64,000 nucleotides of DNA from Jiangella alkaliphila (GCF_900105925.1 NZ_LT629791.1:1240001-1304000), one strand, 5' to 3'. Numbered from the stretch's first letter, positions 16,749 through 25,438 are shown. Numbers and translations: made by a program. The notes: generated by a model from the sequence alone, not told the origin.

Positions 16749-17435
16749 GTGCCAGAGCCGACCATCCGTGTGCTGATCGCCGATGACCAGGCGCTGGTGC
16801 GCGGCGGCTTCGCGATGATCCTCGACGTGCAGCCCGACATCGCCGTCGTCGGCGAGGCCGAGGACGGCGTCCAGGCGGTCGCCGCCGCCCGCGCGCTGAA
16901 GCCCGACGTCGTGCTGATGGACGTCCGGATGCCGGCCATGGACGGCATCGAGGCGACCACCGCGATCTGCCGCGAGACCGACGCCCGGGTGCTCGTGCTC
17001 ACGACGTTCGACATCGACGACTACGTCTACGACGCGCTGCGGGCCGGCGCCAGCGGGTTCCTGCTCAAGGACATGCGCCGCGACGAGCTGGTCGAGGCGG
17101 TCCGCGTCGTCGCGTCAGGCGAGGCGCTGCTGGCGCCGTCCGTCACGCGCCGGCTGATCGCCGACGTCGTCGGGCGGGTCGTGCCGCCGGGCGCCGGGCA
17201 GGGCCGCGCCGACGGCCGCCTGGACCTGCTGACCGCCCGCGAGACGGACACGCTGCGCCAGGTCGCCCGCGGGCTGTCCAACGCCGAGATCGCGGCCGAG
17301 CTGTTCGTCACCGAGCACACCGTCAAGACGCACGTGAGCAGCATGCTCAGCAAGCTCGGTCTGCGCGACCGCGTCCAGGCGGTCGTGCTCGCGTACGAGA
17401 CCGGCCTGGTCACACCCGGGGATTCTCACTCCTGA
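16749..17435 (+). CDS. Response regulator, NarL/FixJ (LuxR HTH) family
   Basis: 228 residues from GTG 16749. The receiver domain has acidic pocket D12/D13, phosphoacceptor D58 (DVVLMDVRMPAMDG), the switch threonine in VLVLTTFD and the lysine in FLLKDMRRDE. The C-terminal LuxR-type HTH is LTARETDTLRQVARGLSNAEIAAELFVTEHTVKTHVSSMLSKLGLRDRVQAV. It is the cognate partner of the kinase 4 bases upstream. Its stop codon lies inside the second copy of the 18-base palindrome, which precedes the MMPL gene. Control of that transporter by this regulator is the simplest reading. Confidence 0.93.
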   Translation: MPEPTIRVLIADDQALVRGGFAMILDVQPDIAVVGEAEDGVQAVAAARALKPDVVLMDVRMPAMDGIEATTAICRETDARVLVLTTFDIDDYVYDALRAGASGFLLKDMRRDELVEAVRVVASGEALLAPSVTRRLIADVVGRVVPPGAGQGRADGRLDLLTARETDTLRQVARGLSNAEIAAELFVTEHTVKTHVSSMLSKLGLRDRVQAVVLAYETGLVTPGDSHS

Positions 17436-17442
17436 GAGCGAG
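17425..17442. promoter_or_regulatory. Imperfect palindrome upstream of the MMPL transporter, copy 2
   Basis: CTCACTCC-TG-AGAGCGAG overlaps the stop codon of the response regulator and lies about 95 bases upstream of the MMPL start. It matches the element at 15532-15549. The presence of the site at both ends of the two-component operon supports autoregulation plus control of the downstream transporter. Confidence 0.6.
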
Positions 17443-17537
17443 GCCAAGTCCGCTCTCAGCGGCGATTCGCCCGCAGGCCCCCGGGGACACGATCGACGCA
17501 GTCCATCGGATGCAATTCTCGATCGCTGGAGGCCGCC

Positions 17538-19637
17538 ATGTTGCGCAGCATCACCGGGTTCGCCGTCAGGCGGCCCATCGTCGTCATCCTCGCCTGGGTC
17601 ACCGTCCTCGCCGCCGGGTTCGGCATCGGCACCGGCGTGTTCGAGAGCCTCACCTCCGACACCGGTGTCGTCCCGGGCAGCGAGTCCGCCCAGGCCGAGG
17701 AGCGCGTGGACCACGCCGCCCCGCAGCCGGACACCATCACCGCCGTCATCACCGGCCCCGCCTCGCCCGCGGCGGTCGACACCGCGCTCGCCGACGTCGC
17801 CGCCCAGCCCGGCATCGAGTCGGTCTCGCCGGCCCTGCCGTCGCAGACCGGCGACGCGGTCCTCGTCGAGGTCGCGCTCTCGCCCGGACTGGAGGACGAC
17901 GGCGAGGAGGAGGCGGCAGCGGCCGCCGAACGCCTCGAGTCGATCGACGCGACGTCCGTCGTCGTGGCCGGCGGCCCGCTGTCCGACGTCGAGTTCTCCG
18001 ACACCGCGCAGGAGGACGTCGCCCGCGCGGAGATGCTGAGCATGCCGGTCGTGCTGATCCTGCTGCTGGTCGTGTTCGGCGGGGTGCTCGCCGCCGGGTT
18101 GCCGCTGCTGATCGCGATCGTCGGCGTCGGCTCGACGTTCGGAATCCTGTTCACGTTCAGCCAGGTCACCGACGTCTCGGTGTACTCGATCCAGATCACG
18201 ACGATGCTCGCCGTCGGCCTGGCCGTCGACTATGCACTTCTGATGGTGAGCCGGTTCCGCGAGGAACGACGCACCACGACCGACGTGCACGAGGCCGTGC
18301 TGCGCACCTCGGCGACGGCCGGGCGGACGGTCGTGTTCTCCGGCCTGACTGTGGCCGTCGCGCTGGCCGGGCTGGTCGTCTTCAACGACCCGTTCCTGCG
18401 CTCGATGGGGCTCGCCGGGTCCGCCGTCGTGCTGGCCGACATGGCGGCCGCGCTGACCCTGCTGCCGGCGCTGCTGGCGAAGTTCGGCCACCGCATCTCG
18501 CCGTCGCGCGAGCGGTCCGGTGACGGCGTGTTCGCCCGCGTCGCCCGCGCCGTGCAGAAGCGGCCCGTCCTCACGCTCGTCACGACGGCGGCCGCACTGG
18601 TCACGCTGGCCGTGCCGGTCGCCGACATGCACATCTCGCAGGGCGACCCGCGGATGCTGCCGACGTCGACCGACACCCGCGAACTGTGGACGCAGCTCGG
18701 CACCCACTTCCCCGAGCAGGCGCGGTGGGCCGGCGATATCGAGATCGTCGCGTCGGCTCCGGCCGGCGAGGTCGAGGGCCTGCGCTCCACCGTCGAGGAC
18801 CTGCCCGGCATCGCGTCGGTCGAGGTCGTCCCGATGACCGACGACCTCACCGGGCTGACCGCGACCCCGTCCGGCCACGCCGAGGGCGAAGCCGCGAAGG
18901 ACGCCGTCCGCTCGATCCGCGACCTCGACCTGCCGTTCGAGGTGCTCGTCGGCGGCGACACCGCGATCCTGGTCGACTACCAGGCGATGCTGGCCGACCG
19001 GCTGCCGTGGGCGATCGCGCTGGTGGCGTTCGGCACGCTGACCCTGCTGTTCGCCTTCACCGGCTCGATCCTGCTGCCGATCAAGGCGATCCTCACCAAC
19101 CTGCTGAGCATCGGCGCCTCCCTCGGCGTGGTCGTCTGGGTGTTCCAGCAGGGCCACTTCGCCGGCCTGGTCGGCGCCGAGGGCCTCGGCTATCTGCACC
19201 TCACCGTCCCGATCCTGGTCGGCGCGATCGCCTTCGGCCTCTCCGTCGACTACGAGGTGTTCCTGCTGTCGCGGATCCGCGAGCGCTGGCTGGCCGGCGA
19301 CGGCGCCGCCGGGTCCGTCGTGGCCGGGCTGCAGCGCACCGGCGGGATCGTCACGGCGGCCGCGCTGATCATCGGGGTGGTCTTCGCCGGGTTCATGTTC
19401 GGCGGGTTCGCGCCGATCAAGGCGATCGGGCTGGGTCTGGTGCTGGCGATCGCGCTGGACGCGATCGTGGTCCGGATGCTGCTGGTCCCGGCGACGATGA
19501 CGCTGCTGGGCTCGCGCAACTGGTGGCTGCCCCGGCGGCTGCGCCGCGTGCACGAGCGGCTGGCGCTCACGGACTCGGCACCCGAGCCGGAGTCGGCCGA
19601 GGCCAGGATGCAGCAGGAGCCGGCGCTGGTGCGCTGA
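17538..19637 (+). CDS. MMPL/RND-superfamily transporter
   Basis: 699 residues with two repeats of the MMPL layout. An N-terminal membrane helix and a periplasmic-side domain (residues ~35-165) are followed by a five- to six-helix bundle (~165-320), and then the second copy follows (~335-650). The conserved helix 4 segments LAVGLAVDYALLMVSRFREE and IAFGLSVDYEVFLLSRIRER carry the paired D-Y residues of the proton relay. Members move lipids, siderophores or drugs across the membrane using the proton gradient. At ~700 residues it is of the short YdfJ-like type. GGAGG lies 6 bases before the ATG. It is downstream of the two-component system and its palindrome. Confidence 0.92.
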   Translation: MLRSITGFAVRRPIVVILAWVTVLAAGFGIGTGVFESLTSDTGVVPGSESAQAEERVDHAAPQPDTITAVITGPASPAAVDTALADVAAQPGIESVSPALPSQTGDAVLVEVALSPGLEDDGEEEAAAAAERLESIDATSVVVAGGPLSDVEFSDTAQEDVARAEMLSMPVVLILLLVVFGGVLAAGLPLLIAIVGVGSTFGILFTFSQVTDVSVYSIQITTMLAVGLAVDYALLMVSRFREERRTTTDVHEAVLRTSATAGRTVVFSGLTVAVALAGLVVFNDPFLRSMGLAGSAVVLADMAAALTLLPALLAKFGHRISPSRERSGDGVFARVARAVQKRPVLTLVTTAAALVTLAVPVADMHISQGDPRMLPTSTDTRELWTQLGTHFPEQARWAGDIEIVASAPAGEVEGLRSTVEDLPGIASVEVVPMTDDLTGLTATPSGHAEGEAAKDAVRSIRDLDLPFEVLVGGDTAILVDYQAMLADRLPWAIALVAFGTLTLLFAFTGSILLPIKAILTNLLSIGASLGVVVWVFQQGHFAGLVGAEGLGYLHLTVPILVGAIAFGLSVDYEVFLLSRIRERWLAGDGAAGSVVAGLQRTGGIVTAAALIIGVVFAGFMFGGFAPIKAIGLGLVLAIALDAIVVRMLLVPATMTLLGSRNWWLPRRLRRVHERLALTDSAPEPESAEARMQQEPALVR

Positions 19638-19677
19638 CCTCTCGCTGAATTCCTCCGGGTGGGCCAGTCTGAGGGTC

Positions 19678-20142
19678 ATGGACCGAACCATGAATCCTCG
19701 ACTGGCCCGCCTGGACGTTCTGGTGGGTACCTGGGACGTCACCGCCACGATCGGCGACCGGGTCATGAGCCGGGCACGGTCGACGTTCCGCCGGCTCGAC
19801 GGCGGGTTCGTCGCCCAGCGGACCGACCCGCAGACCTACCTCGTCCCCGAGTGGGAGGGCGCGGCGCCGGAGTGGACCGAGACCGTCATCGGGCTCGACG
19901 ACTACTCCGGCGCCTACACCGTGCTGCTCGCCGACTCACGGGGCGTCTGCCGCGTCTACGCGATGACCTTCGACGGCGGCCGGTGGACGCAGGCGTCCCG
20001 GCCCGCCGAGGACTTCCACCAGCGCTTCGAGGGCACGGTCGCCGCCGACGGCGCGACCATCGACGGGCGCTGGGAGGCGTCGCCCGACGGCCGGACGTGG
20101 TCGACCGACTTCGCCGTCAGCTATCGCCGGGTGGGCCGCTGA
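19678..20142 (+). CDS. DUF1579-like / lipocalin-fold small protein
   Basis: 154 residues, beta-rich, beginning LARLDVLVGTWDVTATIGDRV. The LxGTW opening and alternating beta pattern are typical of the DUF1579/THAP4-like calycin-fold proteins (a beta barrel often binding a small hydrophobic molecule). I cannot assign a ligand. ATG 19678 follows a GAGGGT ribosome site, and a second in-frame ATG lies 4 codons on. Its 3' end overlaps the convergent ECF sigma gene by 26 bases. Confidence 0.65.
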   Translation: MDRTMNPRLARLDVLVGTWDVTATIGDRVMSRARSTFRRLDGGFVAQRTDPQTYLVPEWEGAAPEWTETVIGLDDYSGAYTVLLADSRGVCRVYAMTFDGGRWTQASRPAEDFHQRFEGTVAADGATIDGRWEASPDGRTWSTDFAVSYRRVGR

Positions 20143-21373
20143 CCTCGCTGAGGCGGCGTTCCAGGACGCGGCGCTCCGGTTCGGTGCGGGCGACGGCGAC
20201 GGCCTCGCGGTAGGCGGCGGCCGCCTCGCGATGCCGTCCGGCCCGCCGCAGCAGGTCGGCCCGGACGGCCGGCAGCAGCGGGTAGTCCGCGGGCTCGCCG
20301 CCCAGGTCGTCGACGGCGGCCAGCCCGGCCTCGGGACCGTCGCTGAGGCCGACCGCGACGGCGCGGTTCAGGGCGATCACCGGCGACGGGCGCAGTGCCA
20401 GCAGCGCGTCGTACGCGATGACGATGCGCGCCCAGTCGGTGTCATCGGCGTGCGCCGCGGTCGCGTGCAGCGCCGCGATCTCGGCCTGCAGCCGGTAGTA
20501 CCCGGGCGGCCGGCCGGTGGCCCGGGCGGCGGCCAGCGCGGCCAGCCCGGCGTCGATCTGGTCGTGGTCCCACCGGCCGCGGTCCTGGTCCTCCAGTGTG
20601 ACCAGCTCGCCGTCGGCGTCGGTCCGGGCCGCGCGGCGGGCGTGCTGCAGGAGCAGTAGCGCGTGCAGACCGAGTACCTCGTCGTCGCCGGGCAGCAGCT
20701 GCGCGACCAGCCCGGCCAGCTGCACCGCCTCGGCGGCGAGGTCGTCGTGGAACGGCTCGCCCTCGGTCGCCGCGTAGCCCTCGGTGAAGATCAGGTAGAC
20801 GACGGCGAGGACGGCGTCCGTGCGGCCGGCCAGCCGGTGCGGCTCGGGCACCCGGAAGCCGATGCCGGTGTGCTCGATCCTGTTCTTGGTGCGCAGCAGC
20901 CGCTGCCCCATCGTCGCCTCGCTGACCAGGAACGCCCGGGCGATCTGCCGCGTCGACAGCCCGGCCACCGACTTCAGCGTCAGGGCCACCCGGCCGGCCA
21001 TCGGCAGCGCCGGGTGGCAGCAGGTGAACAGCAGCTTCAGCCGGTCGTCGCCGTACGGGCCGGGCTCGTCGGCAGTGAGGTCGCCGGCCAGCTCGGCCAG
21101 CGCCTGCGCCTCGCGCAGCTTCGCCCGCTCGGTCTGCCGCCGCCTCAGGACGTCGATGGCGCGGCGCCGGGCAGCCGTCGTCAGCCAGGCGCTCGGGTTG
21201 TCCGGGACGCCGTCGGCGGGCCAGCGCTCCAGCGCCCGCTCGACGGCGTCCATCAGGCAGTCCTCGGCCAGGTCGAAATCGCCGGTGACCCGGATCAGCG
21301 CGGCGACGATGCGCAGCCGCTCGGCGGCGACGGCGTCGCCGAGGGCCGCGCTGACGCCGGCTGGGTCGGTCAC
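20117..21373 (-). CDS. ECF sigma factor with C-terminal helical/TPR extension (ECF42-like)
   Basis: 418 residues. Sigma region 2 is EDCLMDAVERALERWPADGVPDNPSAWLTTAARRRAIDVLRRR, and region 4 is LKSVAGLSTRQIARAFLVSEATMGQRLLRTKNRI. A ~230-residue C-terminal helical domain (VVYLIFTEGYAATEG; ALLALRPSPVIALNRAVAVG) is typical of group ECF42, in which the extension replaces an anti-sigma factor as the control element. ECF42 genes characteristically neighbour DGPF/YCII-like genes. Here one sits directly upstream, with the GTG start overlapping its stop (GTGA). Targets and signal are unknown. Confidence 0.88.
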   Translation of the reverse strand: MTDPAGVSAALGDAVAAERLRIVAALIRVTGDFDLAEDCLMDAVERALERWPADGVPDNPSAWLTTAARRRAIDVLRRRQTERAKLREAQALAELAGDLTADEPGPYGDDRLKLLFTCCHPALPMAGRVALTLKSVAGLSTRQIARAFLVSEATMGQRLLRTKNRIEHTGIGFRVPEPHRLAGRTDAVLAVVYLIFTEGYAATEGEPFHDDLAAEAVQLAGLVAQLLPGDDEVLGLHALLLLQHARRAARTDADGELVTLEDQDRGRWDHDQIDAGLAALAAARATGRPPGYYRLQAEIAALHATAAHADDTDWARIVIAYDALLALRPSPVIALNRAVAVGLSDGPEAGLAAVDDLGGEPADYPLLPAVRADLLRRAGRHREAAAAYREAVAVARTEPERRVLERRLSEVSGPPGDS

Positions 21374-21711
21374 TCGCCGTCGAGGGGCCAGAACGGCCGC
21401 AGCTCGAGCCGTCCCGTGTAGGCCATCGAGTGCTTCGACGCGATCTCGATCGCCTCGTCCAGGTCCTCGCAGTCGAGGACGTCGAAGCCGGCGATCCACT
21501 CGTTGGTCTCGGCGTACGGGCCGTCGGTGACCAGCAGCTCGCCGTTACGGACCCGCACCGTCGTGGCCGCGGACGCCGGGCGGAGGCGGTCGCCGACGAT
21601 GTGCTTCCCGGCGCCGGTGACGTAGGCGGACCACTCCTCGATGTCGGGCGCCGCCGCGGCGTCGGCCTCGGTGTGGTCGGGGTCGGTGCCGACGAGCATC
21701 AGGTACTTCAT
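21370..21711 (-). CDS. DGPF/YCII-related protein, partner of the ECF42-like sigma factor
   Basis: 113 residues with the YCII ferredoxin-like fold. It contains LLVTDGPYAETNEWIAGFDVLDCEDLDEAIEIASKH, the DGPF-type motif (here DGPYAE) and the conserved C-terminal E-L-RP ending. ATG 21711 has the AAGGAGAAG ribosome site. Members are small, possibly enzymatic or ligand-binding proteins, whose genes are typical targets and partners of ECF42 sigma factors. It is co-transcribed with and coupled to the sigma gene. Confidence 0.88.
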   Translation of the reverse strand: MKYLMLVGTDPDHTEADAAAAPDIEEWSAYVTGAGKHIVGDRLRPASAATTVRVRNGELLVTDGPYAETNEWIAGFDVLDCEDLDEAIEIASKHSMAYTGRLELRPFWPLDGE

Positions 21712-22121
21712 GGGACTTCTCCTTCGCTGGATGGTGTCATCTTCCCTGCACGCCCCCACGACGATCGGGGCGGCCGGGATCCGACACCTCGCGGCGAAGT
21801 GTTTCGCGCTCAGGCGAGGCGTGTGGTGCGCCTGGCCGTCCGCCCGCTTTGCAATGAGCACCTATACGCACCGCTCGCCACTCGCCCCGGCGTGGTGAGG
21901 GTCTGGCCTTGGCTCGGCCGACCATTCGCCCTGGCACGGGCCCGGTGATCATGCCGTGGGCCGGCAGCCCTCGATGGCTACGACCGTCTTCGATGGCCAA
22001 ACGCGTCCTCCAGCCACGGCCGCCAGCGCACCGATCGGCAGAAGAGCCCGAAATGATCAGGTGGAGCAGGGCTTCTCCCGCTGGGTACCAGATGCGTGAG
22101 GGGCGCCAGCGAACCTCGCGA
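21712..22121. other. Intergenic region without a recognisable gene
   Basis: This 410-base stretch lies between the DGPF gene (transcribed leftward from 21711) and the stop of the next leftward gene. It must contain the promoter of the DGPF-sigma operon near its left end. Short open frames exist on both strands, but none has convincing codon structure with a ribosome site. A plus-strand frame ending near 22097 reads QVEQGFSRWVPDA before its stop and might be the tail of a decayed gene. I see no tRNA fold or long repeat. Confidence 0.5.
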
Positions 22122-22751
22122 TCAGCCGGGCGCGAAGTCGATCCGCATCACGGCACGGCGCTTGGTGGGGTGGCTGACCTGCGTGAACCCGGCCTCCTCG
22201 AACACCTGGCGGGCGCCGACGTGCAGTTCGCCCCAGGTGATCTCCTTGCCTGGCTCGGTGAGCATCGAGTACGCCTCCAGCGCGCGGGCGCCGCGGTCGC
22301 GGGCATGGCCGACGGCGGCTGCGGCGAGGTGGTACGTCAGGCCGCGGCCACGGAAGCCGCGGCGGACGATCGTGCAGGTCACCACCCACACGCCGGCGTC
22401 GTCGCGGTCCTCGTCACGGCCCTTCCACGGCACCGGGCTGCGGCCCCTGAACAGCGCCGGGTAGGCCAGACGCGGCTCGACGGCGACCCAGCCGGCCGGG
22501 TCGCCGTCGACATAGGCGACGAGGCCGCTGGTGCGCTCGGCGCCGGGGTCGTCGCACGCGGTCTGCTGCTCCTGCGCCGCGAGCCGCTCGTCGAACGTCG
22601 AGTCGCGCCAGATCCAGCCCTCGACCTTGAACCGCTGGCAGCGGCAGCGGGCCGCGTAGTCGGCCGTCCCGAAGACGAGGGTGAGGTCGTGCCAGGACGC
22701 CTCGTTCGCCGGGACGACCCGCACCTGGTCGGCGTGGATCGGCTCCTTCAC
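22122..22751 (-). CDS. GNAT-family N-acetyltransferase
   Basis: 209 residues. The conserved cysteine-rich opening ARCRCQRFKVEGWIW, the acetyl-CoA loop RRGFRGRGLTYHLAAAAVGHARDRGA, and the C-terminal EAGFTQVSHPTKRRAVMRIDF strand mark it as the actinobacterial GNAT group that carries an N-terminal CxCQRF motif. The substrate is unknown. The GTG start overlaps the DinB stop (GTGA), so the pair is translationally coupled. Confidence 0.85.
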   Translation of the reverse strand: MKEPIHADQVRVVPANEASWHDLTLVFGTADYAARCRCQRFKVEGWIWRDSTFDERLAAQEQQTACDDPGAERTSGLVAYVDGDPAGWVAVEPRLAYPALFRGRSPVPWKGRDEDRDDAGVWVVTCTIVRRGFRGRGLTYHLAAAAVGHARDRGARALEAYSMLTEPGKEITWGELHVGARQVFEEAGFTQVSHPTKRRAVMRIDFAPG

Positions 22752-23308
22752 GACGCCTGGGGCTGTGGCGGGTCCTCGCCGACGCGCCCGTCGATGTTCT
22801 CGCGGAGGAGGTCGGCGTGCCCCGCGTGGCGGATGTAGTGCTCCACCGCGTCGACCAGCACCCGCCGCAGGTTGGGGTGCTCGCCGGACGGGGTCGTGAA
22901 GATCGACGGCTGGTCGAGGCCTCCGTTCGCGAGCACCGTCGCCCAGGCCGCGCGGGACCGCTGCACCGACGCCCGCCACAGCGCGTACAGCTCGTCCGGC
23001 GTGTCGCTCGCCGCGGAGTGCCAGTCCCAGTCGGAGTCGGCGTCGAAGTTCTCCTGCTTCCACGGCTCGGGCATGTGCTCGCCGGTGATGAACTCGGCGA
23101 TGCGCATGTCCTCGCACAGCGCCATGTGCTTGAGCATCCCGCCGAGCGTCATCGTCGACGGCGGAAGCGGCGTGATCAGCGCCGCGGCGTCGAGGCCGTC
23201 GCACTTCCAGGCGAACTGCGCGCGGGCGCGGTCGAGGGCGAACATCAGCATCTCGACCTCGTCGCCGGCCATCGACTCCTTGATGACGGTCATGTCCTGT
23301 AGGTCCAT
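22748..23308 (-). CDS. DinB-like (DUF664) four-helix-bundle protein
   Basis: 186 residues. The helical bundle carries the DUF664/DinB pattern: MLMFALDRARAQFAWKCDGLDA, TLGGMLKHMALCEDM with a histidine, SRAAWATVLANGG and VDAVEHYIRHAGHADLLRENIDG with HxxxH-type histidines near the C-terminus. These histidines form the metal site of the superfamily, which includes mycothiol- and bacillithiol-dependent transferases. ATG 23308 was chosen; ATG 23293 is an alternative. It is upstream of and overlapping with the GNAT gene, and divergent from the YafY-type regulator 23384-24340. Confidence 0.82.
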   Translation of the reverse strand: MDLQDMTVIKESMAGDEVEMLMFALDRARAQFAWKCDGLDAAALITPLPPSTMTLGGMLKHMALCEDMRIAEFITGEHMPEPWKQENFDADSDWDWHSAASDTPDELYALWRASVQRSRAAWATVLANGGLDQPSIFTTPSGEHPNLRRVLVDAVEHYIRHAGHADLLRENIDGRVGEDPPQPQAS

Positions 23309-23383
23309 GGCAAGCAGGTTAGAGTCGGTTCCGGACGTTCTGCTTCCGGATTGGGAATTGCGGTGTCGAGAATGGGAGCTGCC

Positions 23384-24340
23384 GTGGCGATCGACGCGAG
23401 CCCGACGGCGCGGGCGCTGCTGGCGCTCGAGCTGATTCAAGGCACGCCCGGCATCACGGCCGACCGGCTGGCCGAGAAGCTCGGCGTCACCGAGCGGGCC
23501 GCGCGCCGCTACGTCGGAATCCTCCGCGAGGCCGGCCTCCCGATCGAGTCCGTCCGCGGCCCGTACGGCGGCTACCGCGTCGGCCGCGGGGTCCGGCTGC
23601 CGCCGCTGCTGTTCAGCGCCGCCGAGGTGCTCGGGCTGGTCATGGCCGTGCTCGACGGTCACCACGACGCCGCCGACGCCACGGACCCGGTCGGGAGTGC
23701 GCTGGGCAAGCTGCTGCGCACGCTGCCCGAGCCGGTCGCCCAGCAGGCCGAGGCGGTCCGTCGTACGACGTCGCCGGCGCCGGACCGCGCGGCCGCCCGC
23801 CCCGACCCGTCCATCGCGACTGCGCTGGTGCAGGCCTGCGCGGATCGCCGGCTGGTGCGGATCGGCTACCGCTCCGAGTCCGGCTCCGAGTGGTCCGCCG
23901 ACGTCGAGCCCTGGGCCGTCGTCGTCCGGCACGGCCGCTGGTACCTGCTGTGCTGGTCGCACGGCTCCGCCGCCCGGCGCGCCTACCGCATCGACCGCGT
24001 GACGGAGGTAGCCGTCCTGCCCGGCTCGTTCGAGCCGCCGGCCGAGCTGGACGCCGTCGCCGAACTGGAGGCGCACCTGGCCCGCGGCTGGGAGTTCGAC
24101 ACCGAGGTGATCATCGAGGGGCCGCTGGAGAAGGTGCGTCCACACGTGGCGCCCATGCTGGGCACGCTGGAACCGATCGACGACGAGACGACGCGGCTGA
24201 CCGGCAGCACGAGCAATCCGTGGTGGTACGCCGAGCAGCTGGCGCGGCTGCCGGTGGCGTTCCGGATCGTCCGCTGCGTCGAGCTGCAGCACACCGCCCG
24301 CGCCGTCGGCCAGCGCCTCGTCGCCGCGTCCGGGCTCTAG
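23384..24340 (+). CDS. YafY/DeoR-type HTH regulator with WYL domain
   Basis: 318 residues. The N-terminal HTH is TARALLALELIQGTPGITADRLAEKLGVTERAARRYVGILREAGLPIES, followed by the wing GPYGGYRVGRG. The WYL ligand domain is around residues 150-215 (LVRIGYRSESG; VEPWAVVVRHGRWYLLCWSHG; RAYRIDRV), ending in the C-terminal WCX-like extension (VIIEGPLEKVRPHV). GTG 23384 follows a GGGAG ribosome site at good spacing. Family members sense small molecules or nucleic acid through WYL. It is divergent from the DinB-GNAT pair, which it may regulate. Confidence 0.88.
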   Translation: MAIDASPTARALLALELIQGTPGITADRLAEKLGVTERAARRYVGILREAGLPIESVRGPYGGYRVGRGVRLPPLLFSAAEVLGLVMAVLDGHHDAADATDPVGSALGKLLRTLPEPVAQQAEAVRRTTSPAPDRAAARPDPSIATALVQACADRRLVRIGYRSESGSEWSADVEPWAVVVRHGRWYLLCWSHGSAARRAYRIDRVTEVAVLPGSFEPPAELDAVAELEAHLARGWEFDTEVIIEGPLEKVRPHVAPMLGTLEPIDDETTRLTGSTSNPWWYAEQLARLPVAFRIVRCVELQHTARAVGQRLVAASGL

Positions 24341-24347
24341 CCCGCCC

Positions 24348-25337
24348 TCACCGCTCGCTGTCGAGGTCGGCCATGAACCGCGTCGGGTAGCGGTCGCCGC
24401 GCGCGGCGCCGGCCGGGATCAGCTCGACGAGACGGGCGAGGTCGGCGTCGTCCAGCGTGATGCCGGCGCTGGCGATCATCGTGGCGAGCTGGTCGAGGCG
24501 GCGCGCGCCGACGACCGGAACGATGTCGTCGCCCTGGGCCGCGACCCAGGCGATCGCCAGCTGCGCGATCGTCACGCCCTTCTCGTCGGCCAGTCCCCGC
24601 AGCCGGGCGACGAGCGCGTCGTTGTGCTCGCGGTTCGCGCCCTGGAACCGCGGCACCATCGCGCGGGCGCCGTCGATCGTGCCGCTGCCGCCGATCAGGC
24701 CGCGCGAGAGCACGCCGTAGGCGGTGATGCCGATGCCGAGCTCCCGGCAGGTGGGCAGGATCTCGTCCTCGATCCCGCGGCTGAGCAGCGAGTACTCGAT
24801 CTGCAGGTCGCAGATGGGCGCGACCGCCGCGGCCCGGCGGATCGTTTCTGCGCCGACCTCGCTCAGCCCGATGTGGCGGACGTAGCCCTGCTCGACCAGC
24901 TCGGCGATGGCGCCGACGGTGTCCTCGATCGGCACGCTGCGGTCCAGCCGCGCCGGCCGGTAGACGTCCACGTGGTCGGTGCCGAGACGCTGCAGCGAGT
25001 AGGTGAGCGAGTTGCGGACCGACGCCGGGCGGCCGTCGAACCCGGCCGGCAGGCTGCCCGGAGCGAGGACCGCGCCGAACTTCACCGAGAGCACGACGTC
25101 GTCCCGGTTGCGTTCGCGCAAGGCGCGGGCGATCAGTTGTTCGTTGTGGCCGGCGCCGTAGAAGTCGCCGGTGTCGAGCAGGGTGCCGCCGGCGTCCAGA
25201 TAACTGTGGATGACCTGGACGCTCTCGTCGTCGTCGGTGCGGCCGTAGGCGCCGGAGAGGCCCATGCAGCCCAGGCCGGGCGACGTGACGGCGGGGCCGG
25301 TGCGGCCGAGGGTGCGGGTGTCGAGCGAGGTTGTCAT
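24348..25337 (-). CDS. Aldo/keto reductase
   Basis: 329 residues with the AKR barrel and a C-terminal NADPH site. D55, Y60 and K86 of the catalytic tetrad are present (LLDTGDFYGAGHNE; LSVKFG). The usual catalytic histidine position (YxxHR) reads YRPAR, giving alanine at 129. This is a variation I associate with a group of actinobacterial AKRs. Such enzymes may still reduce quinones or reactive aldehydes less dependent on that histidine. It is divergent from the XRE/MmyB-like regulator, with a perfect 9-base dyad between them at 25384-25408, which implies control by that regulator. Confidence 0.9.
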   Translation of the reverse strand: MTTSLDTRTLGRTGPAVTSPGLGCMGLSGAYGRTDDDESVQVIHSYLDAGGTLLDTGDFYGAGHNEQLIARALRERNRDDVVLSVKFGAVLAPGSLPAGFDGRPASVRNSLTYSLQRLGTDHVDVYRPARLDRSVPIEDTVGAIAELVEQGYVRHIGLSEVGAETIRRAAAVAPICDLQIEYSLLSRGIEDEILPTCRELGIGITAYGVLSRGLIGGSGTIDGARAMVPRFQGANREHNDALVARLRGLADEKGVTIAQLAIAWVAAQGDDIVPVVGARRLDQLATMIASAGITLDDADLARLVELIPAGAARGDRYPTRFMADLDSER

Positions 25338-25383
25338 GCTCCCAGCGTCGGCGTCGATGGGCCCGCGTGTGCAGGCCCGGTGT

Positions 25384-25408
25384 ATCCAGGGACGACCTCT
25401 CCCTGGAT
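25384..25408. promoter_or_regulatory. Perfect 9-base inverted repeat between aldo/keto reductase and its regulator
   Basis: ATCCAGGGA (25384-25392), a 7-base spacer, then TCCCTGGAT (25400-25408). It is 46 bases upstream of the reductase start and 30 bases upstream of the regulator start, in the middle of the divergent promoter region. It is very probably the operator of the adjacent XRE/MmyB-like protein (inference). Confidence 0.65.
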
Positions 25409-25438
25409 CCGGTCGCGGCCGCGGTGCACCATGGAGGC

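Noticed and set aside
21712-22121. Possible gene fragments or tRNA in the 410-base gap
   Set aside because: No cloverleaf and no frame with a ribosome site and family similarity. The short C-terminal-looking frame near 22040-22097 is too short to assign.
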